Part shown: piece after piece, positions 36,972-46,546 of the stretch | How the letters are laid out: the number at the start of each line of letters is the position of its first letter | Numbering within the stretch: position 1 is the stretch's first letter | NCBI GenBank assembly: GCA_028284705.1 | Contig: JANQRE010000010.1 | Span: 62,001-126,000, forward strand | Reading direction: 5' to 3' | Source of the DNA: Paracoccaceae bacterium | GTDB taxonomy: Bacteria > Pseudomonadota > Alphaproteobacteria > Rhodobacterales > Rhodobacteraceae | DNA length: 64,000 bases | Made by a program: the position numbers and the translations under genes | Notes under the pieces: model-generated | The model's database searches: none | What the model saw: the letters and a program-made list of their open reading frames with translations, nothing else | What the model was told of the DNA's origin: nothing

Positions 36972-37766
36972 ATGCGCCGTGACGCTACCAAAAAGGCAAA
37001 GGGCGCCATGGCCTCGCGGAAAACTCAGTCGAAACCGAAGAGGTCGCGCCCCTTTCAGGTCGCCGATGAAATCAAGTCGTGGGTGGTCGAGCAGGGTCTT
37101 CAACCGGGAGACCGACTGCCGAGTGAGCCTGAGATGATCGAGCGGTTTCAGATGTCAAAAGGGACGATCCGCGAAGCCATGCGACTTTTGCAGGCGCAGG
37201 GCTTGGTCGCGACAAAAACAGGCCCCGGCGGCGGTAGCTTTGTCGGGGAAGTGTCAACCGAACGCGCGCACGCGCTGTTGGCGAATTTCTTCTATTTCAA
37301 GAACGTCTCCATCGACGACATCTATCAGGTACGTGTCGCGCTTGAGCCGGAGAACGCAGCATCGCTCGCGGGGCGACTGTCAGCCCAGCAACTCCAGGAG
37401 CTACGCGGGATCATGGCGCGATATGAGGCTCCAGCGGAAACGGCGGAGGAAGAGCGTGCCCAGCATATCGACTCGCTTCTGTTCCACGCCAAGCTGGCAG
37501 AGTTTGCCGACAATGCGATCCTTGGCTTCATGATCGGATTTCTGGCGGAAATTCTGACCGAGCTGACAGTCTACAAGCGCCTCTATTCCAAACCTAACCA
37601 CGAGCTTTGGCGCGAAGGTCGCGACCATCAGGTCGCGCTACTCAATGCTTTGCGAGAAGATGATCCGAACCAAGCTCGCAGTGTCATGCTGGAACATATG
37701 GAACTCGCTCGCCGCCTGATGGAGGATCAGGAGGCCGTGGTCATGAAGCGTTTCATCGCGGAGTGA
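36972..37766 (+). CDS. FadR-subfamily GntR regulator
   Basis: A 264-residue protein; ATG 37008 (MASRKTQ) is an alternative start. The winged helix has GDRLPSEPEMIERFQMSKGT and IREAMRLLQAQGLV. The C-terminal helical FCD domain has IDDIYQVRVALEPENAASLA and FHAKLAEFADNAIL, where His and Asp usually bind a metal and an organic acid. It probably represses the amidohydrolase and transporter promoters through the shared palindrome. It overlaps glsA in ATGA. Confidence 0.92.
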   Translation: MRRDATKKAKGAMASRKTQSKPKRSRPFQVADEIKSWVVEQGLQPGDRLPSEPEMIERFQMSKGTIREAMRLLQAQGLVATKTGPGGGSFVGEVSTERAHALLANFFYFKNVSIDDIYQVRVALEPENAASLAGRLSAQQLQELRGIMARYEAPAETAEEERAQHIDSLLFHAKLAEFADNAILGFMIGFLAEILTELTVYKRLYSKPNHELWREGRDHQVALLNALREDDPNQARSVMLEHMELARRLMEDQEAVVMKRFIAE

Positions 37767-38695
37767 TGCCTACCACAGCCACCAGTTTGCTACGGATCGC
37801 CGAGCGGGGCGTTGAAGAAGCGATGGCAATGGCCGACTGGGGGCAAGTAGCAACCTATATCCCTGAACTGGCCTCAGTGTCCTCGGAACAGGTCGGGGTC
37901 GCGATGGCGTTACGGGACGGGACGGTCGTGCGGGCCGGGCAGGCGAGTAAACCTTTCTCCATTCAGAGTGTGTCGAAAGTATTTGCGTTGGCTGCGGTTC
38001 TCGGACGTGTTGGCGACGATCTTTGGTTGCGTGTCGGGCGCGAACCCTCCGGAACCGCATTTGACAGCATGGTGTTGCTCGAGCGCGAGGCCGGGCGCCC
38101 GCGCAATCCGTTCATCAACGCGGGCGCGTTGGTGACCACGGATGCGATGATTGGTGGCCGCGAGCCGAAGGATGCTCTTGCCGAACTCGTGCGGTTTGTG
38201 CGCGCTGCAGCGCAGGACGACGCTATCCATATCAATGCCCGCGTCGCGGAGTCGGAAAAAGCGACAGGGCATCGGAACCTTGCGCTCACACATTACCTCA
38301 AGTCTCACGGAAATCTACAAAACGCTCCGGATAGGGTCTTCGGCACCTACTGTCACCAATGCGCTATTGAGATGAGTTGCGTGCAACTTGCGCGAGCCGG
38401 TTCAGTTTTGGCGCAGTTCCATGATGCGACCGGTCTGATCTCCGAGAAACGCGCGCGTCGGATTTGCGCGCTTATGATGACCTGCGGTCACTACGACGGA
38501 TCGGGCGAGTTCGCGTTCCGCGTCGGCCTACCCGGCAAAAGCGGTGTCGGCGGTGGTATCCTCATCATCGCGCCCGGTCGTGCATCGATTGCAGTCTGGT
38601 CTCCGGGTCTCGATCACTACGGTAACTCGAAGGCCGGCACCAGACTTGCGGAATTTATCGCCGATCAAACAGGTTGGTCGGCCTTCTCAAAGTAG
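37763..38695 (+). CDS. glsA: Glutaminase
   Basis: A 310-residue serine-dependent beta-lactamase-fold glutaminase. The S-x-x-K nucleophile motif is in PFSIQSVSKVF (S69, K72), with NPFINAGALV and GTYCHQCAIEM downstream. It releases ammonia from glutamine. Its start overlaps the GntR stop, and its 3' end overlaps the convergent DUF1028 gene by 31 bases. Confidence 0.94.
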   Translation: MMPTTATSLLRIAERGVEEAMAMADWGQVATYIPELASVSSEQVGVAMALRDGTVVRAGQASKPFSIQSVSKVFALAAVLGRVGDDLWLRVGREPSGTAFDSMVLLEREAGRPRNPFINAGALVTTDAMIGGREPKDALAELVRFVRAAAQDDAIHINARVAESEKATGHRNLALTHYLKSHGNLQNAPDRVFGTYCHQCAIEMSCVQLARAGSVLAQFHDATGLISEKRARRICALMMTCGHYDGSGEFAFRVGLPGKSGVGGGILIIAPGRASIAVWSPGLDHYGNSKAGTRLAEFIADQTGWSAFSK

Positions 38696-39354
38696 GGCTC
38701 TGCACGCTCCGGATTGTCGAGAGTCGGCACGAGCGAGGCCCACTCGGCATAGGCGCCGGACGTTGCGGCTCTATAGAGCGCCCGAAGGTCGCCGATCGGC
38801 GTAGCGGACTTGTCAATGCGCAACGAGAGCGGAGCGGTGCTGCGGTTTACGACCAACAAGGCCGCGGACAGGAGCCCGCGACTGTCGCCGCCCTTGCGTG
38901 CAGCAGCGTCGAGGGCTGCGATGAGACGCTCTGCCAATGTGCCATCAGCTGAGTGAAAGCCGTCGAAACAGGCATCGATCACATCCTCGTTCTCCAGAAG
39001 ATTCCCGGCGACGATGACACCGGTGCCCGAACGGCTGCCTGCCACAGGGATGCTCTCTTCGCCGGTAAAAGCGAACACTCCACCTTTCCGGTCAAGCGCT
39101 GCAAGTTGCCTTTGCGCGCGTCCCGAATCCACATTTACGACACCCAAGACGGCATCCTCGGCACATTCCCCGGCCCGCATTGCGGCGAGTGTTTCAGTCC
39201 CCCACATCGTCGATGGCAAGGAGCCTTGCGATGCAGATAGCCCTGATTCGGCGTCTCCGCGAAGCACCCATCCCCCGACGCAGAGGCTTCCCGTAGTTGC
39301 CGCGCCTCCATAACTGCCTGTTTTTTCGTCATAAGCGAGGATCGAGATTGTCAC
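38665..39354 (-). CDS. DUF1028 family protein
   Basis: A 229-residue protein beginning VTISILAYDEKTGSYGGAAT, where the second residue Thr may be the Ntn-type nucleophile. Later motifs are SASQGSLPSTMWG and VAGNLLEN. GGGAGGTG precedes the GTG at 39354, so I prefer this to the ATG at 39372. DUF1028 members occur beside amidohydrolases and peptide transporters and may be amidases of the Ntn type; this is not proven. Confidence 0.88.
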   Translation of the reverse strand: MTISILAYDEKTGSYGGAATTGSLCVGGWVLRGDAESGLSASQGSLPSTMWGTETLAAMRAGECAEDAVLGVVNVDSGRAQRQLAALDRKGGVFAFTGEESIPVAGSRSGTGVIVAGNLLENEDVIDACFDGFHSADGTLAERLIAALDAAARKGGDSRGLLSAALLVVNRSTAPLSLRIDKSATPIGDLRALYRAATSGAYAEWASLVPTLDNPERAEPYFEKADQPV

Positions 39355-39381
39355 TTGGGCACCTCCCTGCATGTGGGCTTG

Positions 39382-39426
39382 AATTTATCATGAAAATTTG
39401 CCCTGATGCTATTTATCATGATAAAT
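39382..39426. promoter_or_regulatory. Tandem operator pair (GntR candidate)
   Basis: A half-degenerate copy AATTTATCATGAAAATTT (39382-39399) is followed by a perfect ATTTATCATGATAAAT (39411-39426). Centres are 28 bases apart. The pair lies between the divergent DUF1028 gene and the transporter operon. Confidence 0.78.
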
Positions 39427-39458
39427 ACTCTACGAACATAACAGCGGAGGTAAAGCAA

Positions 39459-41036
39459 ATGTCGCTCTTTTCTTTCACACGTCGGACACTGCTGGCTTCG
39501 GGTGCGGCGATTGCGCTGACCCTCGGGGGAGTGGGCGGCGCCGCAGCGCAGACGCCGCCGGGCGTTCTCATTGTCGGTCAGATCGCGGAGCCGAAAGCGC
39601 TCGACCCGGCGGCGGTTACGGCGGTCAACGACTTCCGCATTCTGATGAACGTTTACGACGGGCTCGTCCGTTACAAGGACGGCACGCTGGAGGTCGAGCC
39701 CGCGCTCGCGACAGACTGGACGATTTCCGAGGACGGCACGGAATACACGTTCAACCTGCGTGACGGCGTGGTTTTTCACGACGGCAGCGCGTTTAATGCC
39801 GAAGCCGTGAAATTCAATTTCGACCGTATGCTGGACGAAGAACACCCGTTCCACAACACGGGTCCGTTCCCGCTCGCGTTCTTCTTCTCTGCTGTCGAGA
39901 ACATCGAGGTGATCGACGATTTGACGGTGAAGTTCACATTGAACGCGCCCTACGCACCCTTCCTGTCAAATCTCGCGTATCCCACGGGCCTGATCGTCTC
40001 GCCCGCTGCGGTCGAGCAACACGGCGCCGATTTCGGGCGCAACCCGTCCGGCACTGGCCCGTTCACCTTCGCCGAGTGGCGCTCGAACGAAGCCGTCGTG
40101 GTCGAGGGCAACCCAGACTACTGGGACGGCGCGCCGTCGCTTCAGGCGGTCGTCTTCCGACCAATCACGGACGCCAATACGCGGACGGCGGAAATGCTCG
40201 CAGGCGGCATTGACCTGATGGTCGAGGTCCCGCCCGTCGCTTTGAGCCAGTTCGAGGGGGATCTGTATACCGTTCACGAACAGGCCGGACCGCATGTCTG
40301 GTTCCTGATCCTGAACGCGAAAGAGGGGCCGTTCGCGGACGTCCGTGTGCGGCAGGCCGCGAACTATGCGATCAACAAGGAGGCGATCGTAAACGATGTC
40401 CTCGAAGGCACCGCCGACGTCGCCGCCGGACCGACACCGCCCGCGTTCGCCTGGGCATACAATCCCGATCTGGAACCCTATCCCTACGACCCAGACAAGG
40501 CGCGCGAGCTGATCGCCGAGGCCGGTGTCGAGGGGGCGGAACTGACGTTCTATGTGACCGAGGGTGGCTCGGGCATGCTCGACCCTGTCGCCATGGGTAC
40601 CGCGATGCAGGCCGATCTGGAGGCCGTGGGATTCGATGTGAAGATCGAGACCTATGAGTGGAACACCTTCCTCGGCAACGTGAACCCGGGGCTCGAAGGC
40701 AAGGCCGACATGGCGCAGATGGCGTGGATGACGAACGACCCCGACACGCTGCCGTTCCTTGCGCTCCGCACCTCGGCCTGGCCGGATGAAGGCGGGTTCA
40801 ACTCGGGCTACTATTCTAACCCGAGAGTCGACGAACTGCTGGAAGCGGCTCGTGCCGCGACAGACCAGAAAGAACGCGCATCGCTCTACAAAGAGATGCA
40901 GACCATCGTACAGAAAGACGCACCCTGGGTGTTCGTGGCAAATTGGAAACAGAACGCCGTCACAAGCGACCGCGTCGAAGGCTTCGCGCTTCAGCCGTCG
41001 TTCTTTCTGCTGCTCGACGATGTCGTGAAAAACTGA
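39459..41036 (+). CDS. Peptide/nickel-type ABC substrate-binding protein
   Basis: A 525-residue family 5 binding protein. ATG 39459 is preceded by GGAGG; the signal sequence TRRTLLASGAAIALTLGG ends at AAAQ. Motifs include NVYDGLVRYKDGTLEVEPAL and GTGPFTFAEW. The twin Arg may allow Tat or Sec export. It should deliver a peptide or ureide-like ligand to the permeases encoded next. Confidence 0.92.
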   Translation: MSLFSFTRRTLLASGAAIALTLGGVGGAAAQTPPGVLIVGQIAEPKALDPAAVTAVNDFRILMNVYDGLVRYKDGTLEVEPALATDWTISEDGTEYTFNLRDGVVFHDGSAFNAEAVKFNFDRMLDEEHPFHNTGPFPLAFFFSAVENIEVIDDLTVKFTLNAPYAPFLSNLAYPTGLIVSPAAVEQHGADFGRNPSGTGPFTFAEWRSNEAVVVEGNPDYWDGAPSLQAVVFRPITDANTRTAEMLAGGIDLMVEVPPVALSQFEGDLYTVHEQAGPHVWFLILNAKEGPFADVRVRQAANYAINKEAIVNDVLEGTADVAAGPTPPAFAWAYNPDLEPYPYDPDKARELIAEAGVEGAELTFYVTEGGSGMLDPVAMGTAMQADLEAVGFDVKIETYEWNTFLGNVNPGLEGKADMAQMAWMTNDPDTLPFLALRTSAWPDEGGFNSGYYSNPRVDELLEAARAATDQKERASLYKEMQTIVQKDAPWVFVANWKQNAVTSDRVEGFALQPSFFLLLDDVVKN

Positions 41037-41047
41037 TCCTCCCTGAG

Positions 41048-41073
41048 AGGGGCGGGCCTTCGGGCTTGCCCCT
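41048..41073 (+). terminator. Intercistronic GC hairpin
   Basis: AGGGGCGGGCC-TTCG-type hairpin with arms of 11 bases, followed by CCTCCTT. It stands between the binding-protein gene and the permease gene, where such hairpins usually lower downstream expression or protect the upstream mRNA. Confidence 0.65.
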
Positions 41074-41106
41074 CCTCCTTAATTCTCATGCGCTTGGGGG
41101 CGATTG

Positions 41107-42054
41107 ATGACTGGCTACATTCTCAAACGACTGCTTTCTGCAATCCCAGTTTTGTTTGGTATCACGATCATCGTTTTCCTCATCATGGCGCTCATCCCGG
41201 GAGACCCCGCAACTGCAATCCTCGGCAGCTTTGCAACACCGGAGAACGTCGAGAAGCTTAACCGCGACCTAGGGCTCGATAAGTCTCTGGTGCAACAGTA
41301 TTTCATTTGGCTCGGCAATATGTTGACCGGTGACTTCGGGACGTCGTTCGCTCTCAATCGCCCGGTCATCGACGAGGTGCTGGAGCGGTTCAACGCGACG
41401 CTCGTCCTCGCCGGGACGGCGTTTGTACTTTGCTCGCTCTTTGGTGTAGCGGCTGGCGTGATTTCCGCGGCGAACCAGTATGGCTGGGCCGACAAGGGGA
41501 TCACGTTTGTTGTTCTCCTCGGCATTTCCATCCCGTCCTTTTTCCTCGGCATGATGATGATCCTCTTCTTTGCGGTGAACCTCCGCTGGTTCCCGGTATC
41601 CGGAATGTGGCCAATCTACGGGGACCGCGACTTTGGCGCGCTCATCTCCCATCTGACACTACCGGCCATAGCCCTCGCGGTTGTTGCTACCGGCGTGATC
41701 GCGCGACTTGCACGTTCGGCGATGTTGGAGGTCTTGCGGCAGGACTTCATCCGCACCGCCCGTGCCAAGGGTGTCGACGAACGCGGCGTGATCTGGCGGC
41801 ATGCGCTTAAGGCGGCGATGGTGTCAATCATTCCGGTCCTTGGCATCCAGGCGGGCTTCGTCCTGTCGGGCGCCGTCTATATCGAGATCGTCTTCCAATG
41901 GCCCGGCGTTGGCCGAATGCTCGTCGACGCGATCCTCAAGCGTGACATTCTGCTGGTGCAGGGTGGGGTCGTCTTCGTGGCGGCCTGTTACGTCCTGTTT
42001 AACATCGCGGTCGATGTCGCGCAGAGCCTCCTCGATCCGAGGATCAAGACATGA
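41107..42054 (+). CDS. DppB-type ABC permease
   Basis: A 315-residue permease with six transmembrane segments. It opens YILKRLLSAIPVLFGITIIV and has the coupling motif RTARAKGVDERGVIWRHALK. An ATG at 41104 directly precedes. It overlaps the fusion gene downstream by four bases. Confidence 0.93.
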   Translation: MTGYILKRLLSAIPVLFGITIIVFLIMALIPGDPATAILGSFATPENVEKLNRDLGLDKSLVQQYFIWLGNMLTGDFGTSFALNRPVIDEVLERFNATLVLAGTAFVLCSLFGVAAGVISAANQYGWADKGITFVVLLGISIPSFFLGMMMILFFAVNLRWFPVSGMWPIYGDRDFGALISHLTLPAIALAVVATGVIARLARSAMLEVLRQDFIRTARAKGVDERGVIWRHALKAAMVSIIPVLGIQAGFVLSGAVYIEIVFQWPGVGRMLVDAILKRDILLVQGGVVFVAACYVLFNIAVDVAQSLLDPRIKT

Positions 42055-43934
42055 TGGCGTTTCTAACACTCCTCGCGCGGAACCGGCTGGCCATGGCGGG
42101 CGGGATCGTGTTGTCACTGGTGATCCTGCTGGTACTGCTGACGCCCATTCTCCCACTTGCCGATCCGGACGTGACCGACACCGGCAACCGCTTCAAACCA
42201 CCGTTCTCCGAAGGCGCGCTCCTCGGGACGGACCATCTCGGTCGCGATCTCCTGTCACGCCTACTCTGGGGCACGCAGCTTTCGCTCGCCGTCGGCTTTT
42301 CTGCTGCAATCATCGCAGCGACCCTCGGCGCCGCCATCGGGATCATCGCCGGCTTCTACGGCGGACGTACGGACAACATCATCATGCGCGGCGTCGATAT
42401 GCTGATGGCGTTTCCCTATATCCTGCTGGCGCTTGCCATTGTTGCTGCGTTGGGGCCGGGCCTCTTCAACGCGCTCATCGCCGTTGCCGCGGTCAACGTG
42501 CCGTTCTTCGCGCGCAACATTCGTGGCATCACTGTCGGCATCGCGCACAAGGAGTTCGTTGATGCTGCGCGGTTGGCAGGCATGTCGAATGCGCGCATTA
42601 TCCTGACTGAAGTTCTGCCCAATGTGATCCCTGTCATCATCATCGCGATGTCCACGACCATCGGCTGGATGATCCTAGAGACGGCGGGCCTTTCGTTTCT
42701 CGGCCTCGGATCGCAGCCGCCACAGGCTGACCTCGGCTCGATGCTTGGCGAAGCGCGTTCAGCGCTCATTACAAACCCGCACACGTCGATCGTGCCGGGC
42801 GTCATGATCCTTATCATCGTGATGTCGATCAACCTGCTCGGCGACGGTGTCCGCGATGCGCTCGACCCGCGCCTGAAATCCGGTGCTCTGTCGCGTCCGA
42901 TGGCGGCGACCATGGTCAAGCGTGAGGCGCCTGCTCCGACCTCCGAAGGCAAGGGGCTCCTCGAAGCACAGGAGTTGCAGACGCAGTTTCACGTCAAAGA
43001 TCGCGTGTACCGTGCGGCCGGGGGGGTCTCGCTTCATGTCGAAAAGGGCGAGTGCCTCGGCATCATCGGCGAGTCCGGCTCCGGCAAGTCGGTGACCGCG
43101 CTCTCAGTGATGGGTCTCGTCGCCTCGCCGCCGGGCGTCATCACGGGCGGCGCGGTGCGCTATGAGGGCAAGGACCTGATCGGCGTGCCTTACAAACAAC
43201 TCCGCGACATGCGCGGGCGAAATGTGGCCTACATTTTTCAGGACCCGCTGGCGACCCTTCACCCGCTCTATCGCGTCGGTGATCAGCTTATCGAAGCCAT
43301 CCGGTCGCACCGACCAATCGGCAAGGAGGAAGGCCGCGCGAAGGCGATCGAACTCCTCGAAGCCGTGCGCATTCCGAACGCTGCAAAGCGGATCACCGAC
43401 TATCCGCACGAGATGTCGGGCGGGATGCGACAGCGTGTCGGGATTGCCATGGCGCTGGCCAATGACCCGGACGTGATCATCGCCGACGAGCCGACGACCG
43501 CGCTCGACGTGACGGTGCAGGCGCAGATCCTCGCGCTGCTCGACGATCTTCGAAAGTCGCGGGGGCTGGCCATCGTCTTCATCACGCATGACTTCGGCGT
43601 CGTCGCGCAACTCTGCGACCGGGTGGCAGTCATGTACGCGGGGCGTATCGTCGAGGAAGGTCAGACCGCCGACATTCTCGACAACCCGCGCCATCCCTAC
43701 ACGGCCCGCCTCATGGCCTGCGTGCCGGAACTCGGCGAAGGCAAGCGGCGGCTCGAAGCCATTCCCGGCCTGCCGCCGGTGGTCGACAAACTGCCCGCTG
43801 GTTGCGCGTTCGCCGACCGCTGCGACAAGGTGCAGGATGCCTGCCGACAGGGCGACATACCCTTGGAGCGGAACGGCGCGCGAGCTGTGCGATGCCTTTT
43901 CCCTGAAACACCTCTTAAGGAGGCGGCGGAATGA
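42051..43934 (+). CDS. Fused DppC permease and DppD ATPase
   Basis: A 627-residue two-part protein. Residues 1-285 are a DppC-type permease ([36 protein letters not shown]). After a linker near 285-305, an ATPase has [13 protein letters not shown]-type [18 protein letters not shown] and [14 protein letters not shown], and ends with the oligopeptide-type Cys motif ([14 protein letters not shown]). Normally these are separate genes; the fusion forces 1:1 assembly. No stop or slip site separates the parts. Confidence 0.93.
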   Translation: MMAFLTLLARNRLAMAGGIVLSLVILLVLLTPILPLADPDVTDTGNRFKPPFSEGALLGTDHLGRDLLSRLLWGTQLSLAVGFSAAIIAATLGAAIGIIAGFYGGRTDNIIMRGVDMLMAFPYILLALAIVAALGPGLFNALIAVAAVNVPFFARNIRGITVGIAHKEFVDAARLAGMSNARIILTEVLPNVIPVIIIAMSTTIGWMILETAGLSFLGLGSQPPQADLGSMLGEARSALITNPHTSIVPGVMILIIVMSINLLGDGVRDALDPRLKSGALSRPMAATMVKREAPAPTSEGKGLLEAQELQTQFHVKDRVYRAAGGVSLHVEKGECLGIIGESGSGKSVTALSVMGLVASPPGVITGGAVRYEGKDLIGVPYKQLRDMRGRNVAYIFQDPLATLHPLYRVGDQLIEAIRSHRPIGKEEGRAKAIELLEAVRIPNAAKRITDYPHEMSGGMRQRVGIAMALANDPDVIIADEPTTALDVTVQAQILALLDDLRKSRGLAIVFITHDFGVVAQLCDRVAVMYAGRIVEEGQTADILDNPRHPYTARLMACVPELGEGKRRLEAIPGLPPVVDKLPAGCAFADRCDKVQDACRQGDIPLERNGARAVRCLFPETPLKEAAE

Positions 43935-44893
43935 GCGATGCCCTGACACTCGATAACCTGTCGAAGACCTTCCCCGTCGGGAAAAGCCTTTTCGGCGCGG
44001 CGACGGCTTCGGTGAAGGCGGTCCACCCGATCACCTTGTCGGTCCGCAAGAACGAAACCCTCGGCATCGTCGGCGAGTCGGGCTGCGGCAAGTCAACCCT
44101 TGCGCGGATGCTCGTCGGACTTTTACCGCCGTCGACCGGTTCGATACAGATCGAAGGGGCGGCGCTCAACAATGCGGACCCGGCGGATTTCGGCAAGCGG
44201 ATTCAGTATGTGTTCCAAGACCCGATTTCTTCGCTCAACCCTCGAAAAACCATCCGCCAGATCATGGAAGCGCCGCTGAAACAGCTTCACGGAATGGTGA
44301 AACCCGAGCGCGACAAAAGGATCGCTGAGATTTTCGCGAGCGTAAACCTCCGGGAAGAATTCCTCGAGCGCTATCCGCATGAGTTTTCAGGCGGGCAGGC
44401 GCAGCGGATTGGGATCGCGAGGGCGTTGGCGGCGAAGGCGCGCATCCTCATCCTAGACGAACCAGTCTCTGCGCTCGATGTCTCGGTCCAGGCGCAGGTG
44501 CTGAACCTGCTCGCCGACCTCAAAAAGGAATTTGACCTGACGTATCTCTTCATCAGCCATGACCTTGCGGTCGTCGAAGCGGTCAGTGATCGGATCGCAG
44601 TCCTCTATTTTGGCTCTGTGGTAGAATTGGGTCCCGCCGAGGTCGTCTTCGCGAACCCGCGTCACCCCTACACCAAGCTTCTCGCCGACAGTGCTCCGGT
44701 GGTCGGTCGTCCTTTGACCGCGCCGGAGGCAAAAGGGACTGAACTTCCGAACCCACTGGACCCTCCGCCCGGCTGTGCGTTTGCGGCCAGGTGCCCACAC
44801 GCTACCGATCAGTGCCGAACTCAAATCCCCGTTCTGGAGGATACCGAAAGCGGCACTCAGGTCGCTTGCTTTTATCCGCTTGCCGATACCTGA
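43931..44893 (+). CDS. DppF-type ABC ATPase
   Basis: A 320-residue ATPase. Walker A is GESGCGKST, the signature is EFSGGQAQRIGIARALA and Walker B is ILILDEPVSALDVS, with the C-terminal CAFAARCPHATDQC cluster of oligopeptide ATPases. It pairs with the ATPase half of the upstream fusion to form the heterodimeric motor. Confidence 0.93.
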   Translation: MSDALTLDNLSKTFPVGKSLFGAATASVKAVHPITLSVRKNETLGIVGESGCGKSTLARMLVGLLPPSTGSIQIEGAALNNADPADFGKRIQYVFQDPISSLNPRKTIRQIMEAPLKQLHGMVKPERDKRIAEIFASVNLREEFLERYPHEFSGGQAQRIGIARALAAKARILILDEPVSALDVSVQAQVLNLLADLKKEFDLTYLFISHDLAVVEAVSDRIAVLYFGSVVELGPAEVVFANPRHPYTKLLADSAPVVGRPLTAPEAKGTELPNPLDPPPGCAFAARCPHATDQCRTQIPVLEDTESGTQVACFYPLADT

Positions 44894-45468
44894 ACGCGAA
44901 TTTTAGGTAGCCAAGGAATAATCGTCGACTGACAGCTGGGCCACGAAGTTTCGCACACAGCGAACGGCGGCTTTGCGGGCTGCAACTGCAGCAACTAAGC
45001 CGGATGCTCAAGGTCGGCTTTGGGCCGCAAGCCGCCATCGGCCAAGCGTTTGCGCCGCTGCGGTGCGGCCCGTCAGACCGGACTTTCGCTGCGACAGCGA
45101 AGTGGGCGGTCTAGTGAACTGACAGATCGGACATAATGCTACCGCTGGCCGGGGCGCGGTGGAGGCGAGCAGTAATATTTCAGTGCGCAGAAGGGGGCCT
45201 CAGCGAGGTCGATCAGCGACCCAAGCCCGACATTGAACTGTCACCGCGATGCAGCAATACGGCACCGAAATCCGGACTTTGAGCGGGGACCAGCGTGATT
45301 TCTCCCGGCTGGAGACTTGGACGCCAGTCATGCAGCGGTCGTCCCCCAACCTGCGCTTGCCCGGGTGATTTCGAGCTGCCGCCTGTGCCATGATCCGAAT
45401 TTCAGAGGACAGTTTCATGCAGTGTCGTCGAAGCAGAGCGCCAACCCCGAGGCGCTTTGGGCTACCTT
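44894..45468. other. Intergenic region without a convincing gene
   Basis: Short frames on both strands lack ribosome sites. The part 44960-45050 is rich in GCTGCAACTGCAG and GCGGCTT motifs like those near 26030 and 27370, which may be remnants of a dispersed intergenic element. Confidence 0.45.
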
Positions 45469-46413
45469 TTAGTATGGCTTCAACTGAACAACAAAATACG
45501 GCACACCTCTGAAGAAGGTTGCGCTCGTACGAAGTTCGAAATGGACCAGGATCTGATTACGAGACCCAATTACTCGGCTAACTGTTGCCGACTCAGCTTT
45601 GGCATGAGCTTCGGCATTGGCAGGTAGCTCTATGTCGATGTCGCAGTACTCGGAAATGTGGCTTCGAGGCAAAGTTGGTTCGCCAAAGAAACGGCGCGCG
45701 GATGCGTTTGCGTACATCAATAGGCCATCTCCGTTGGCGACAAGCGCGGGGTCTGGCAGAACCTCCAGCCCTGCTCGCAACTCGTTCTCTGGGACGTTTA
45801 CGGCGGCAATCATCTGAATCTGACCAGCTTCGTCCACCAATGGGAAAATAAGTCTGCGCCACACAGTTGCGAACACACCCAAAGGTGGCACGTGAACGCT
45901 CAGGACACTTTGTTTGCGAACAAGCACGGCAGAATAGAGCGCAATAAAGAACTCGGAGATATGCCCGCCAATTTCCGATGTGCAATGGCCAGTCAAGTCT
46001 CGGCCAAACATGGCAGCAATCTCAGACCCATACTTCAAGTACCTGAAATCCGATTGGTTGTGTACCGGTTCCAGCACCATGGTCCAGGGTTCAAAGGAAA
46101 GGGTTTCGATTTGAGCAAACTTTCCTTCCTCAAACGCCTTCGTCTCTGCGCCCCCGGCTAGCATGAATTCCGCGAAACTCTTGATTACTGGGTGCGAGAT
46201 ATCGAACATGGATGGGTTCCACAAAACCGTTGGGGAGCCCGTCTGGTTTTGGGCGAACAAATCGCTCACAGCGCTGAAATCCATATTGATAAGAGTGTCG
46301 GTGAGTACGCACTCTGCCCGGAAGCTCTTTCCGTTCTTTGGTTTTGCCAAACCGTCGCTCCTATGCATGGCGCAGCATAAACTAGTTGCAATCAGAGGAC
46401 GATCCAACGTCAT
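45469..46413 (-). CDS. PAS-domain protein
   Basis: Up to 314 residues. The first recognisable part (about 60-200) with LYSAVLVRKQSVLSVHVPP resembles a PAS_5-type sensor, and about 215-290 is a second PAS-like unit (LPDPALVANGDGLLMYANAS, ARRFFG). No output domain follows, so it must act through partners. The start is unclear; ATG 46284 (MDFSAVSDL) is the most natural because residues before it look non-coding. Confidence 0.7.
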   Translation of the reverse strand: MTLDRPLIATSLCCAMHRSDGLAKPKNGKSFRAECVLTDTLINMDFSAVSDLFAQNQTGSPTVLWNPSMFDISHPVIKSFAEFMLAGGAETKAFEEGKFAQIETLSFEPWTMVLEPVHNQSDFRYLKYGSEIAAMFGRDLTGHCTSEIGGHISEFFIALYSAVLVRKQSVLSVHVPPLGVFATVWRRLIFPLVDEAGQIQMIAAVNVPENELRAGLEVLPDPALVANGDGLLMYANASARRFFGEPTLPRSHISEYCDIDIELPANAEAHAKAESATVSRVIGSRNQILVHFELRTSATFFRGVPYFVVQLKPY

Positions 46414-46546
46414 TTCGAATGCTGATTACTCTTCCAAGCAATGACGGATTTGGCACTTCCAGGGTCAGGCGGCACCCGTTTAATCGCGTTTTTGACCGCA
46501 AGACGTCACAGACCACTCATCGCAAATAGAGTTTTTGACGCTTGGA

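Noticed and set aside
45200-45418. 72-codon minus-strand frame
   Set aside because: No ribosome site, motif or supporting neighbour.
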